A stretch of 64,000 nt of DNA from Planococcus shenhongbingii (GTDB lineage: Bacteria; Bacillota; Bacilli; Bacillales_A; Planococcaceae), in contig NZ_CP129235.1 of NCBI RefSeq assembly GCF_030413635.1, positions 2,046,001 through 2,110,000 of the forward strand. The letters are read 5' to 3'. A program made the position numbers and the translations under genes. Under the pieces are notes generated by a model that did not search any database, was not told where the DNA came from, and saw only the letters and a program-made list of their open reading frames with translations. This document shows, piece after piece, positions 26,475-34,253 of the stretch (the first letter of the stretch is position 1; each line of letters starts with the position of its first letter).

Positions 26475-28205
26475 TTACCTTCCCTCATCAACCGGAACTT
26501 CAATGTGCCGGAACGCTGCCATTTCGAATAAACCGCAATCGGTGATCTTCAAATGGGGAATAACTGGCAAAGACAAAAAAGATAAAGTGAGAAAGGCATT
26601 AAAGTGAGACGGAGCGCCCAGTTTTGAAAGGGCTTTATCCACTTGCTTTAATTCCTTATAGACTTCTTCAAAGGTTTCTTCAGACATCAGTCCCGCTACC
26701 GGCAGCGGAAGTTCTGCCAACACTTCCCCTTTTTCCGCCACCGTGAGTCCGCCTCCCATTCTCTCGAGCGCATCAACAGCGCGTAAGATATCTGCATCAT
26801 TGGTTCCGACCGCGATGATATTGTGCGAATCGTGCGCGACAGTAGTCGCAATGGCTCCGCTTTTCAATCCGAGCCCTTTGACAATGCCAAGGCCGATATT
26901 TCCAGTGGCGCGATGTCTTTCGACCACTGCGATTTTAAGCAGATCTTTTTGAATGTCCGACAGGAAATAGCCGTCTATCGTCTCTACTTCTTCAACTAAA
27001 TGCTCCGTTATGAGGCTATTGGGATTGATACCGATAATATTCGCTTTTGTGCTTTTTCCTAAATGGATCTGCAAGTCTTTTTGAGTATATCGGCTAAGAT
27101 TTACCGTCTCCCGCACTTTTTCGGTAGTTGCCCCAGAAGAATCGGGCCCCGCGTATCGACCATTTGCAGCCGCAAGCTTGCCTTTTTTATAAACTTCACA
27201 AATTGTAAATTCTTCCAGATTGTCGAGGAGGATAAAATCCGCATCAAATCCGGGGGCAATTGCGCCTTTTGTATGCAGACCGTAGCATTGTGCCGCATTG
27301 AGACTTGCCATGGAGATCGCTGTAATTGGATTAATGCCATATTGTATGGCGGCCCTGACGTTAAAATCGATGCTGCCTTCTTCGATTAAGTCGTCCAAAT
27401 GCTTATCATCCGTGCAAAATAAACAGCGGTGTGCATTGTTTTCATTAACTGCTTCGAGTAGCGCTGACAGGTTTTTGGCTACTGAACCTTCCCTTAGCAT
27501 GACATACATGCCTCGCTGCAGCCGTATAACCGCTTCTTCTTTGGTGACACATTCATGATCTGTCAATATGCCGGCAGTGCGGTAGACATTGATGTCATTT
27601 TCTTTTAATCCGGACGCATGGCCGTCTATTTGCCTGCTAAGCAATAGCTTGTCTAGCATGCCGTCTTTACCGTTCAAAACAGAAGGGAAATCCATCACTT
27701 CCGCTATCCCTAAAACGCGGTCACGGCCGATAAACTTCTGCAAATCATTTGAACTCAGTGTAGCGCCTGAGTTTTCAAAAGAAGTTGCCGGCACACTAGA
27801 AGGCAGCATAACAAGTATATCCAGCATGGCAGATTCGGAATCGTTCAGCATAAATTCAATGCCTTCGGATCCACTGACATTCGCAATTTCATGCGGATCA
27901 GTAATGACAGTGGTCACTCCGTGAGGCAGCACGACCTGGGAAAACTGATGGGGAGTCACCATTGACGATTCTATATGGACATGGGCATCAATCAAGCCCG
28001 GGCAAATATACCGTCCGGCAGCATCAATTTCCTTTTCGCCTTCATATTCCCCGATGCCAACAATCACGCCGTCTGTAATGGCAATGTCTCCTTGAGTCAG
28101 TTCTTTCGTAAAGACATTCACAATATTTGCGTTGCGAATCACCAGCTCGGCTGCTTGTTGTTTATTTGCTGTGAAAATTCTCTTTTTCAGCTGTTCACGT
28201 TCCAT
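26475..28205 (-). CDS. ade: Adenine deaminase
   Basis: A 576-residue amidohydrolase that converts adenine to hypoxanthine and ammonia. Metal-binding motif HVHIESSM sits in the N-terminal half with GLIDAH before it. VITDPHEIANVSG, KGLGLKSGAIATTVAHDSHN and TNDADILRAV match the adenine deaminase-specific pattern. AAGGAGG precedes the ATG. The MBL gene upstream ends 34 bp away with no terminator, so they are probably co-transcribed. It would salvage adenine, including base released from nucleosides by the hydrolase at 4711-5676. Confidence 0.96.
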   Translation of the reverse strand: MEREQLKKRIFTANKQQAAELVIRNANIVNVFTKELTQGDIAITDGVIVGIGEYEGEKEIDAAGRYICPGLIDAHVHIESSMVTPHQFSQVVLPHGVTTVITDPHEIANVSGSEGIEFMLNDSESAMLDILVMLPSSVPATSFENSGATLSSNDLQKFIGRDRVLGIAEVMDFPSVLNGKDGMLDKLLLSRQIDGHASGLKENDINVYRTAGILTDHECVTKEEAVIRLQRGMYVMLREGSVAKNLSALLEAVNENNAHRCLFCTDDKHLDDLIEEGSIDFNVRAAIQYGINPITAISMASLNAAQCYGLHTKGAIAPGFDADFILLDNLEEFTICEVYKKGKLAAANGRYAGPDSSGATTEKVRETVNLSRYTQKDLQIHLGKSTKANIIGINPNSLITEHLVEEVETIDGYFLSDIQKDLLKIAVVERHRATGNIGLGIVKGLGLKSGAIATTVAHDSHNIIAVGTNDADILRAVDALERMGGGLTVAEKGEVLAELPLPVAGLMSEETFEEVYKELKQVDKALSKLGAPSHFNAFLTLSFLSLPVIPHLKITDCGLFEMAAFRHIEVPVDEGR

Positions 28206-28239
28206 AAATTTTTCTTCCTCCTTATTTTTCCTGAAAGCG

Positions 28240-29049
28240 TTACGTAGAAAAGAAATTTCCGTTCAGCGCATCAATATACCGCTGTGCTGATTTTTGCACT
28301 TTTTCATCCGCATCTTCCTTTATTATCCGGTGGAAAGCATCGTAAATCCGATAATAGTTGATCCCGTTCAAATAATCTGCCATCCTTTGGATGGTTGATG
28401 CCGGCAATGGAATGAAATTAGGATAGCTGTACATAAAAGTGACCCAATGGAAGTCTGGCGTTACCCGGACAATATCTCCGGAAAATATAATGCCTTTTTG
28501 GCATTCGAGCACAGTCGCCCCTTTAAAATGCCCGCCGAGTTTATGCAGTATCAATCCTTCATGCAGTTCAATCGACTGTCCTGACCAGAATATGATTTTT
28601 TCACTTTGCCGGGTCACCCACTGCCTGTCGTCTTCATGAATATAAATATCGGCATTGAACGCATCGGCCCATTCCACTTGGCTTGCATAATAATGTGGAT
28701 GAGAGATTGCGATGGCGTCAACACCTCCCAGGTCTTTTATTTCCTCAATTGTCGTAGGATCGATATAGGTAATACAATCCCATAATAGATTAAACCCTTT
28801 CTCTCGCACTAAATAGGCTGTCTGGCCAATAGCAAAACTAGGTTTTGTAACAATACTGTGAATTTCCTCTTCATCCTCCGCAATCCAATTTTTATAAGGA
28901 GCCCCTTTCATCATACATTCCAAAGTGGTCCAGCTTTGCCCCATCGGGTTGATATATTGCCGTTCTTCGTTGCAGATTTTGCACTGGCTCGGTGGAACAG
29001 CAGAATTCTCATATTGCATACCGCATGTTTCGCAAATGTATCTTTCCAC
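28240..29049 (-). CDS. Zinc-ribbon plus MBL-fold protein with altered metal site
   Basis: A 269-residue protein. The N-terminus carries a four-Cys zinc ribbon (CETCGMQY...CKIC; Cys 6, 9, 23 and 26). The remainder is an MBL fold, but the HxHxDH motif reads HPHYYA, so the Asp and third His that bind the second metal are lacking. Later ligand-like residues remain (GGHFKG, SGDIV, DAFHRI). A mononuclear or non-hydrolytic role is possible. The start is GTG, with AGAGGGG five bases upstream. It lies immediately upstream of ade and is probably in one operon with it, but no functional link is known to me. Confidence 0.8.
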   Translation of the reverse strand: MERYICETCGMQYENSAVPPSQCKICNEERQYINPMGQSWTTLECMMKGAPYKNWIAEDEEEIHSIVTKPSFAIGQTAYLVREKGFNLLWDCITYIDPTTIEEIKDLGGVDAIAISHPHYYASQVEWADAFNADIYIHEDDRQWVTRQSEKIIFWSGQSIELHEGLILHKLGGHFKGATVLECQKGIIFSGDIVRVTPDFHWVTFMYSYPNFIPLPASTIQRMADYLNGINYYRIYDAFHRIIKEDADEKVQKSAQRYIDALNGNFFST

Positions 29050-29147
29050 GAAAACCCCTCTTTTCTAATTCCGGCACATCTGGTGAAATAAGTATAATGC
29101 AATATTCAGGTAATTTATATGTTCTTTTTGAAAGCTAAGTCAATAAA

Positions 29148-29180
29148 TAAAGCGGATTCGAAAAAATCGATTCCGCTTTT
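29148..29180 (-). terminator. Terminator after the redoxin gene
   Basis: Stem AAAGCGGAATCG / CGAATCCGCTTT around an A/T loop, just downstream of 29189. Confidence 0.8.
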
Positions 29181-29188
29181 ACCTGTAT

Positions 29189-29697
29189 TTAGACAGTTTG
29201 CAGTTTCTTCTTGATGAACCTTATAATCTGCTGCAATTCATCGGCAGACGGGCGTCCATAAGGACTAGTCTGCCTTTGCTGATAAAGCAATTCCCCGTTT
29301 TCATCCATCAAAAAATAGGCCGGTTCACCATGTATTCCTGTATCCTCGTATGGGGACTCTTCACCGTGCAGATAGACGCCGTATTGCTTTAAAAACTCTT
29401 GGTTTTCATCTGCTAATACTGGAAAAGATAATTGAAGTTTGTCTGACATTTTTTTCAAATCTGCAAGCATATCTGTAGAAATAGCAATCAGGCGAATGTT
29501 TTCCCCGGTAAAATATGTTTTATTGCTTTCCAAGTCTTTAAGCGCTTTGATGCAGGCTAAACACCAGGACTCCCTGAAAAACACAATGAAGTGCCATCCT
29601 TTATCTGTTTTTTTCTGTGATTCAAAAGAAAAATTTCCCCAGATATTGCTGGCAGTATAAAATCAGGCATCGCTTCTCCCAAGCTGAATACAGGCAT
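29189..29697 (-). pseudogene. Thioredoxin-fold redoxin (AhpC/TSA type), frameshifted near the N-terminus
   Basis: The gene starts at ATG 29697, with a perfect AGGAGG seven bases upstream, and encodes MPVFSLGEAMPDFILPAISG before leaving frame at a GGGGAAATTTTT run near 29640. The rest continues in the next frame: FSFESQKKTDKGWHFIVFF, then the active-site SWCLACIKAL (CxxC) and VLADENQEFLKQYGVY and HGEPAYFLMDENG blocks. One missing base would restore a full protein of about 168 residues. Either a recent inactivating indel, a sequencing error in a homopolymer, or slippage could explain it. The intact protein would be a thiol-dependent peroxidase or reductase. Confidence 0.85.
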
Positions 29698-29826
29698 TGT
29701 AAAACCTCCTCAGTTTTATATCATAATCTAAAGCCTGGCTTTATAAATTCCTTGTTCCATGTTTAAAACTTGAAAATAGCGGAATAATACTTCTTAAGAC
29801 AAAAAATGAAAGCAGGTAGCATAAAC

Positions 29827-30240
29827 ATGGCCATGGAAATCGAAACATTACCTTCAACCCAGTCAAGAATTGCCCAGCATACGCCAGACCTTATTAACGG
29901 AGAAATTGAACGTCAAATTGAAGCAAATGTAAATTACTTTAAAGGGCAAGACAGAGAAACAATCCAGCAACGCGTCATTGAATTGGAAAAGGAATGGGAT
30001 GCGCAGCGCATATTGGAAGTGAACTTGGCTTCGATTGCATTAACTTCTTCTATTCTTGGCATAATTTCCAATAAGAAATGGATGTATCTCAGTGGAGCTG
30101 CCAGTCTTTTCATGATTCAGCAGGCTGTACAAGGCTGGTGCCCTCCTTTGCCGCTGCTTCGAAAAATGGGTGCAAGAACAGGAAATGAGATCAGTTTGGA
30201 GAAACAAGCTCTTAAGAATCTGCTAGATGAAAATAAATAA
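29827..30240 (+). CDS. DUF2892/YgaP-type membrane protein
   Basis: About 137 residues. The N-terminal 60 residues are soluble and helical (TPDLINGEIERQIEANVNYF); then two adjacent hydrophobic helices appear (ASIALTSSILGIIS and WMYLSGAASLFMIQQAVQGW), followed by CPPLPLLRKMGART. The two-helix block with W-CP-P resembles DUF2892 (YgaP transmembrane region), often found next to rhodanese or redox genes. The neighbouring redoxin gene fits a sulfur/redox context, by inference. Start 29827 is preferred (AGG upstream); ATG 29806 adds seven residues. Confidence 0.7.
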   Translation: MAMEIETLPSTQSRIAQHTPDLINGEIERQIEANVNYFKGQDRETIQQRVIELEKEWDAQRILEVNLASIALTSSILGIISNKKWMYLSGAASLFMIQQAVQGWCPPLPLLRKMGARTGNEISLEKQALKNLLDENK

Positions 30241-30243
30241 GAA

Positions 30244-30276
30244 AAGAGAATGCCTTATAGAAGGCATTCTTTTTTT
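30244..30276 (+). terminator. Terminator of the DUF2892-like gene
   Basis: AAGAGAATGCCTT ATAG AAGGCATTCTT followed by a T run. Confidence 0.92.
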
Positions 30277-30304
30277 CGGGTTGTCACGAAATTCTCTTCA
30301 GCTT

Positions 30305-30829
30305 TTTCATTTCGCTCCAGGCGGGACGCTTTCCGCGGACTTGGCTTCAGCAGCTTCCTTCGCTTTGCTCAGTCCAGGGTCTTCAGCTCATGTTATTTCC
30401 GCAGGAAGCGAACTGTGCAAAAGTACTTTTGCACGGTTCGTTTGCGACGAAGCTAGCGCAGCGATGCAGGAGCACATCTTTGCCCTTCGCCCACCTTCCG
30501 CTGTATTCAACTTCCTTTTGTCACCTTTAGAGATTCTCTAAAAGTGTGACTGTTTGAGAAAGCTCTCGAATGTTTGTGCTTGCTCTTTAGATATGGAGCC
30601 AACCAGCGGAGAAAACCCTACTGTCTCTGCATCGCTTCGCTAGCTTCGAGACATGAAAGTGCGCTGCTCCTGCGCAAGCTCGTCGCAAAGACTTAGCAGC
30701 TTGGCGCTCGCCTACGGCTGAAAACATATGCTCCTGTAGCGCTGCGCGCTTCGTCGCAAAGACATTGGCCGAGGTTTGTGAGGCCAAGTCTTTGCAGCTG
30801 GTTGGTGGAATATCGGTTAAGGGATGACC
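30305..30829 (+). repeat. GC-rich intergenic repeat element, copy 1
   Basis: About 525 bp of GC-rich, palindrome-rich sequence between two AT-rich hairpins. It begins with TTTCATTTCGCTCCAGGCGG (end B) and ends with a block reading AGCTGGTTGG...TATCGGTTAA (end A). Both ends and an internal core (30639-30694, containing CTCGTCGCAAAGACTT) recur in inverted orientation at 59841-60130. Internal fragments such as GCAGCGATGCAGGAGCACAT (30459-30478 region) occur in both orientations, so the element can fold back on itself. Short open frames inside are not supported as genes. It may be a MITE-like or structured-RNA element of the Planococcaceae/Bacillaceae type. Confidence 0.8.
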
Positions 30830-30861
30830 ATAAGTACAAGTTTGACTTTCTCATCAAGCTT

Positions 30862-30898
30862 AAAAAAAGAGAATGCCTATCAAAGGCATTCTCTTTTT
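30862..30898 (-). terminator. Terminator of the TM-helix channel gene
   Basis: AAAGAGAATGCCT ATCAA AGGCATTCTCTTT. The arms are almost identical to those of the terminator at 30244-30276 on the other side of the repeat element. Confidence 0.9.
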
Positions 30899-30905
30899 AC
30901 TGAAC

Positions 30906-32168
30906 TTATAAATTTCCGTCATTCGGTTTGTTATCTTCTGCTTGTGCTTTCGCTTCAAATTTGTCCAATTGGCGTTTCGCAAAATCCCGGCCGCCGATGC
31001 CGAACGAAATGGCGAATGCCACAGCCAGTCCAGCGATGATGAACAGGAATGCCAAATTGACGATGCTTGTGGCAAAATTCAATTGGTCAAGCGTCATAAA
31101 TACTGCAATGATGATAATCGCGTATTTGACAATTGCACCGTACATGCGGTTTCCAGAAGCACGCTGGATGTAATTTCCAAGCAAGTTGGCGCCGATTATG
31201 CCGAGGCCCAAAATGATAAGTCCGCTTAACACAAGCGGCAAGTAGCCAATGATGGAAGTCCCGATATTGTTAAGCACTTCCAGCTCCAAAACGTTCAACG
31301 CTTCAACTGTGAAGAAAACGATAATCAATACTTGAACAATTTTCCCGATAATTGTAGCCAAATCAAGCGTTGGCATATTCGGTCTCGAACCCGAGTTCAA
31401 CGACTGGGAAATATTATCAAGTCCCGTACCTTTCAAGAGGCTGGCCAGCAAATCGCCGATAAATCTACCGATTGCCACCCCGACTAAAATCAGGATAATC
31501 GCAACAAAAATATTCGGAATCATATTTAGCACTTGGTTGAGCATGTCGGAAACCGGACGCGAAATCGAATCGATATTCAACGTTTCAAGTGCCACTGTGA
31601 TGATTGGAATCAAGACTAGAACGAAAACAACATTTGCAAGAACGTTTGCTAATGTGTTTTTATTGCTTGCAGACATTTTTTCCGGAGTTCCAGTTTTGTT
31701 TGTCAATTTGTTGAACCATTTGTCGATATTAATTGTAGTCAGAAGGGTTGCAACCAGATTCTTTACAAATTTAGCGACGAAATAGCCAAGTATGAGGATA
31801 ATCGCTGCCATCAGCAAGTTTGGTATGAAGGCTAGCAATTTGTCCATCATATTTGTAATGGGTGCTGCTACGGCTCTCATATTCAGTTGATCAAACACAC
31901 TAGGCAGGAACAGGATGAAAATTAAGTAGTATAAAATTTTGCCGATCGAGTCCAGTTTACTGTTCGCATCTTCCTGCGTCTTTGCCATATGGCCCTTGAC
32001 CATGGCATTGGGTGCTCCAGCTTTTTTCAGTCCTTTCGTAAAAATTGCACGGACGATTGTGGCAACGAGCCAAGCGACTAATAACAACAGAATGGCGCCA
32101 ATGACGTTGGGCAGGAAATTCACAATTGTGGTTCCCATGTCCCGAAAAGCTCCCGTGAATTGGTTCAT
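30906..32168 (-). CDS. TM-helix repeat protein, mechanosensitive-channel-related
   Basis: A 420-residue membrane protein built from repeated conserved-TM-helix units: segments such as LPNVIGAILLLLVAWLVAT, IPNLLMAAIILILGYFVAKF, IPNIFVAIILILVGVAIGRF and LPLVLSGLIILGLGIIGANL share an (I/L)P-N/L-hydrophobic-G pattern. This PF05552-type arrangement (CmpX-like) is related to small mechanosensitive channels. A short charged C-terminus (RQLDKFEAKAQAEDNK) faces the cytosol. GAGGGAGA precedes the ATG. Role by inference: membrane tension or ion homeostasis. Confidence 0.85.
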   Translation of the reverse strand: MNQFTGAFRDMGTTIVNFLPNVIGAILLLLVAWLVATIVRAIFTKGLKKAGAPNAMVKGHMAKTQEDANSKLDSIGKILYYLIFILFLPSVFDQLNMRAVAAPITNMMDKLLAFIPNLLMAAIILILGYFVAKFVKNLVATLLTTINIDKWFNKLTNKTGTPEKMSASNKNTLANVLANVVFVLVLIPIITVALETLNIDSISRPVSDMLNQVLNMIPNIFVAIILILVGVAIGRFIGDLLASLLKGTGLDNISQSLNSGSRPNMPTLDLATIIGKIVQVLIIVFFTVEALNVLELEVLNNIGTSIIGYLPLVLSGLIILGLGIIGANLLGNYIQRASGNRMYGAIVKYAIIIIAVFMTLDQLNFATSIVNLAFLFIIAGLAVAFAISFGIGGRDFAKRQLDKFEAKAQAEDNKPNDGNL

Positions 32169-32341
32169 AGACTTCTCCCTCCATTTTTCGTTTTTTTTGC
32201 AATTTATATATGATTGCTTCTTCCATATTCCCCGTATGTTTCCATCTAAACAATATTTTTTTATTATTTTTTCAATTTTATGATATAACTTCTGTATAAC
32301 GTTGCTTTACCCAAATTTTTAAGATACCTAACATTTTAAAT

Positions 32342-32379
32342 AAAAAACAAACGGTCGAACTGCATTTTCGGCCATTTGT
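32342..32379 (-). terminator. Terminator immediately after the tRNA-Ser-like sequence
   Basis: Minus strand CAAATGGCCGAA pairs with TTCGACCGTTTG (one mismatch, one G-T pair) around a 7-base loop, followed by six T. It lies about 20 bp past the tRNA-like 3' end. Confidence 0.8.
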
Positions 32380-32399
32380 ATAATATTTAATGATCATAA

Positions 32400-32486
32400 C
32401 GGAGATAAGAGGTTTCGAAGCTCCGCGCACTTGCACACCCTAACTGATTTCGAGTCAACCCCCTTCAGCTTCTTGAATACCTCTTC
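32400..32486 (-). tRNA. tRNA-Ser(CGA)-like gene, divergent
   Basis: An 87-nt class II tRNA shape. The order is an acceptor GAAGAGG...TATCTCC with two mismatches, TA, a D-arm TTC/GGG with loop AAGAAGCTGAA, and an anticodon arm GTTGA-CTCGAAA-TCAGT (anticodon CGA, reading UCG Ser). A long variable arm follows (GTGTGC aa GTGCGC), then a T-arm with loop TTCGAAA. Departures from a normal tRNA are D-loop GG reduced to AG, a C-C mismatch at the normally invariant 53-61 pair, and weak acceptor pairs; no CCA is encoded. A terminator follows directly, so it is probably transcribed. It may be functional but divergent, or a decaying tRNA gene. Confidence 0.45.
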
Positions 32487-32574
32487 AGTATGGCATAATG
32501 ATTTCAGTACAATTGATGACTTTATAAATCATTGAATAATTGCTGAATAGACGTTTATTTTATAAAAGCGATAC

Positions 32575-32605
32575 AAAAAAACGGCAGTCCGACTGCCGCT
32601 TTTTG
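32575..32605 (-). terminator. Terminator of the mannitol operon
   Basis: CGGCAGTC / GACTGCCG stem with T runs on both sides, just after mtlD. Confidence 0.93.
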
Positions 32606-32624
32606 CGTTGCATTTCTTCAATCT

Positions 32625-33776
32625 TTATTTTTTCATATTAGCCAATTGCTTCATTACTGCCGGAATTAGCGGGTCGCCAACCGGTAATTCCGAAACTTGT
32701 CGGAAAGCATCCTCATATCCTTTTTCTTTAACCAATTTCTGCAATTCGCGCGCTTCATCGTCTTCATCATTTTCGTAAAGCAGCACGGCTGCAATCACAG
32801 TGGCCAAGTTGACCGGCTCTTTTCCGGTTAGCTGCAGATAAAGGCTTGCCGGGCGGACCAAACGGTCATTACTTCCTAATTTCCGGATTGGACTTCTCCC
32901 GACACGTGTAACGAAGTCTGAAACATATGGATTTCGGAACCGGCCGATGATTTTCCGGGTATATGCTTCGTGCTGGGCACTGTCAAAATGATGCAATTGA
33001 ATCAGTACTTCTCCCGTTTCCCGAAGCACCCCTTGTAGAATGCGTTCAATTCCTTCATCATCCATCGCTTCATTGATCGTTTGATGTCCTCTATAGCGGC
33101 CTAAATAAGCTGGGACAGTATGGCCGGTATTCACTGTGAAAAGTTTGCGCTCTATATAAGGATTCAAATCATCCACGTAGGTGATGCCTTTTACGGGTGG
33201 CCGTTGCCCTTTGATTGCCGGCTGCTCAACAACCCATTCATAGTATGGCTCTACGGCTACGCCAAGCAGATCGCCGCTGCGCTGATCCGGGACTATCCGG
33301 TCTACAGCAGCATTGGGAAAGCCAATCAATTCGTCAGCCATGTTTCTTTCTTCCACGGATAAATGCTTATAGACATGTTCTTTCAACACAGAACTGCCAT
33401 TGATCATATTTTCACAGGCGATGACATTCAATGGCTCCGGGCGGTTCTGAAATCTTCTTTTCAACCCTTCAGCCAGCAACCCCGAAATCGCAGGCAGCAC
33501 ATTCGGTCCTACCGCTGCCGTGACAAGGTCTGCTTTGCTCAGAAATTCAGCTGCTTCTTCTGCATTCGACATGCTGTTGATGCCCCATACATTGTCGACC
33601 CGTATCACTTCTCTTTCCGTAGCCGATAAAGTGACTTCGTATTCTTTCTTTTCATTTAGTGCATTGATGACTGATTCGTTGACATCGAGAAAAAGCATGT
33701 TGTATCCCGATTGATTGAGTAGAAGGCCGATGAACCCCCGGCCGATGTTTCCTGCCCCGAAATGCACTGCCTGCAT
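32625..33776 (-). CDS. mtlD: Mannitol-1-phosphate 5-dehydrogenase
   Basis: A 383-residue NAD-dependent dehydrogenase that converts mannitol 1-phosphate to fructose 6-phosphate. The N-terminal dinucleotide-binding motif is HFGAGNIGRGFIG. The catalytic helix shows KLFTVNTGHTVPAYLG (K-x5-H/N-type polyol dehydrogenase signature). The length is that of the family (about 380). GGTGGGGTAA precedes the ATG. mtlF ends directly upstream with almost no gap, so the mtlA-mtlF-mtlD order forms one operon ending at the 32575 terminator. Confidence 0.96.
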   Translation of the reverse strand: MQAVHFGAGNIGRGFIGLLLNQSGYNMLFLDVNESVINALNEKKEYEVTLSATEREVIRVDNVWGINSMSNAEEAAEFLSKADLVTAAVGPNVLPAISGLLAEGLKRRFQNRPEPLNVIACENMINGSSVLKEHVYKHLSVEERNMADELIGFPNAAVDRIVPDQRSGDLLGVAVEPYYEWVVEQPAIKGQRPPVKGITYVDDLNPYIERKLFTVNTGHTVPAYLGRYRGHQTINEAMDDEGIERILQGVLRETGEVLIQLHHFDSAQHEAYTRKIIGRFRNPYVSDFVTRVGRSPIRKLGSNDRLVRPASLYLQLTGKEPVNLATVIAAVLLYENDEDDEARELQKLVKEKGYEDAFRQVSELPVGDPLIPAVMKQLANMKK

Positions 33777-34214
33777 TTACCCCACCTCGCTAAAGAGATC
33801 CAGGATTTCCTCTTCTGATCGGGCATTCAAAATTTTATCGATGTTTTCTTCTTCCGAACAGACAATTGCGATATTCGAAAGAATTTCTAGGTGCTCGTTC
33901 CCTTTTCCAGCAATCCCGATGAATATCTTAGCCAGATTGCCATCTCCAAAGTCAATTCCATCTGGTACAGTTACAACACAAATACCCGTTTCAAAGACAT
34001 TTTTTTTGGCATCTTCCGTACCATGCGGAATCGCCAGGAAGTTCCCCATATAAGTGGAAGCCATTTCTTCCCGTTCAAACATTTTATCGATATAACCGGC
34101 ATCGACATATCCTTGCCTTACAAGAATCTCTCCTGTGTATCGAATTGCTTCTTCTTTCCCGCTCAACGGCACATTCAATTTGATATTTTCTCTGCTCAAT
34201 ACTTCTTTCGCCAT
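33777..34214 (-). CDS. mtlF: PTS mannitol-specific EIIA component
   Basis: A cytosolic phosphocarrier of about 145 residues that passes phosphate from HPr to the EIIB domain of MtlA. The active-site His is in FLAIPHGTEDAKK. ATG 34214 is preferred (GGGAG eight bases upstream); the in-frame GTG 15 bases earlier is part of the ribosome binding site. It abuts mtlD. Confidence 0.94.
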   Translation of the reverse strand: MAKEVLSRENIKLNVPLSGKEEAIRYTGEILVRQGYVDAGYIDKMFEREEMASTYMGNFLAIPHGTEDAKKNVFETGICVVTVPDGIDFGDGNLAKIFIGIAGKGNEHLEILSNIAIVCSEEENIDKILNARSEEEILDLFSEVG

Positions 34215-34253
34215 CCAAATCACTCCCACTGGAATTTTTCTTTTAGATTGCTG

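Larger units (their letters stand above)
32169..32624. other. Intergenic region, 456 bp
   Basis: Between the channel gene and mtlD. It holds the tRNA-Ser-like sequence with its terminator and, at its right end, the mtlD terminator. The remainder is AT-rich without recognised signals. Confidence 0.6.

Noticed and set aside
28228..28245. cre-like TGAAAGCGTTACGT before ade
   Set aside because: Does not match the right half-site and lies across the end of the MBL gene.
30587..30787. Open frame within repeat copy 1
   Set aside because: Inside the structured repeat element; no ribosome binding site and peptide not protein-like.
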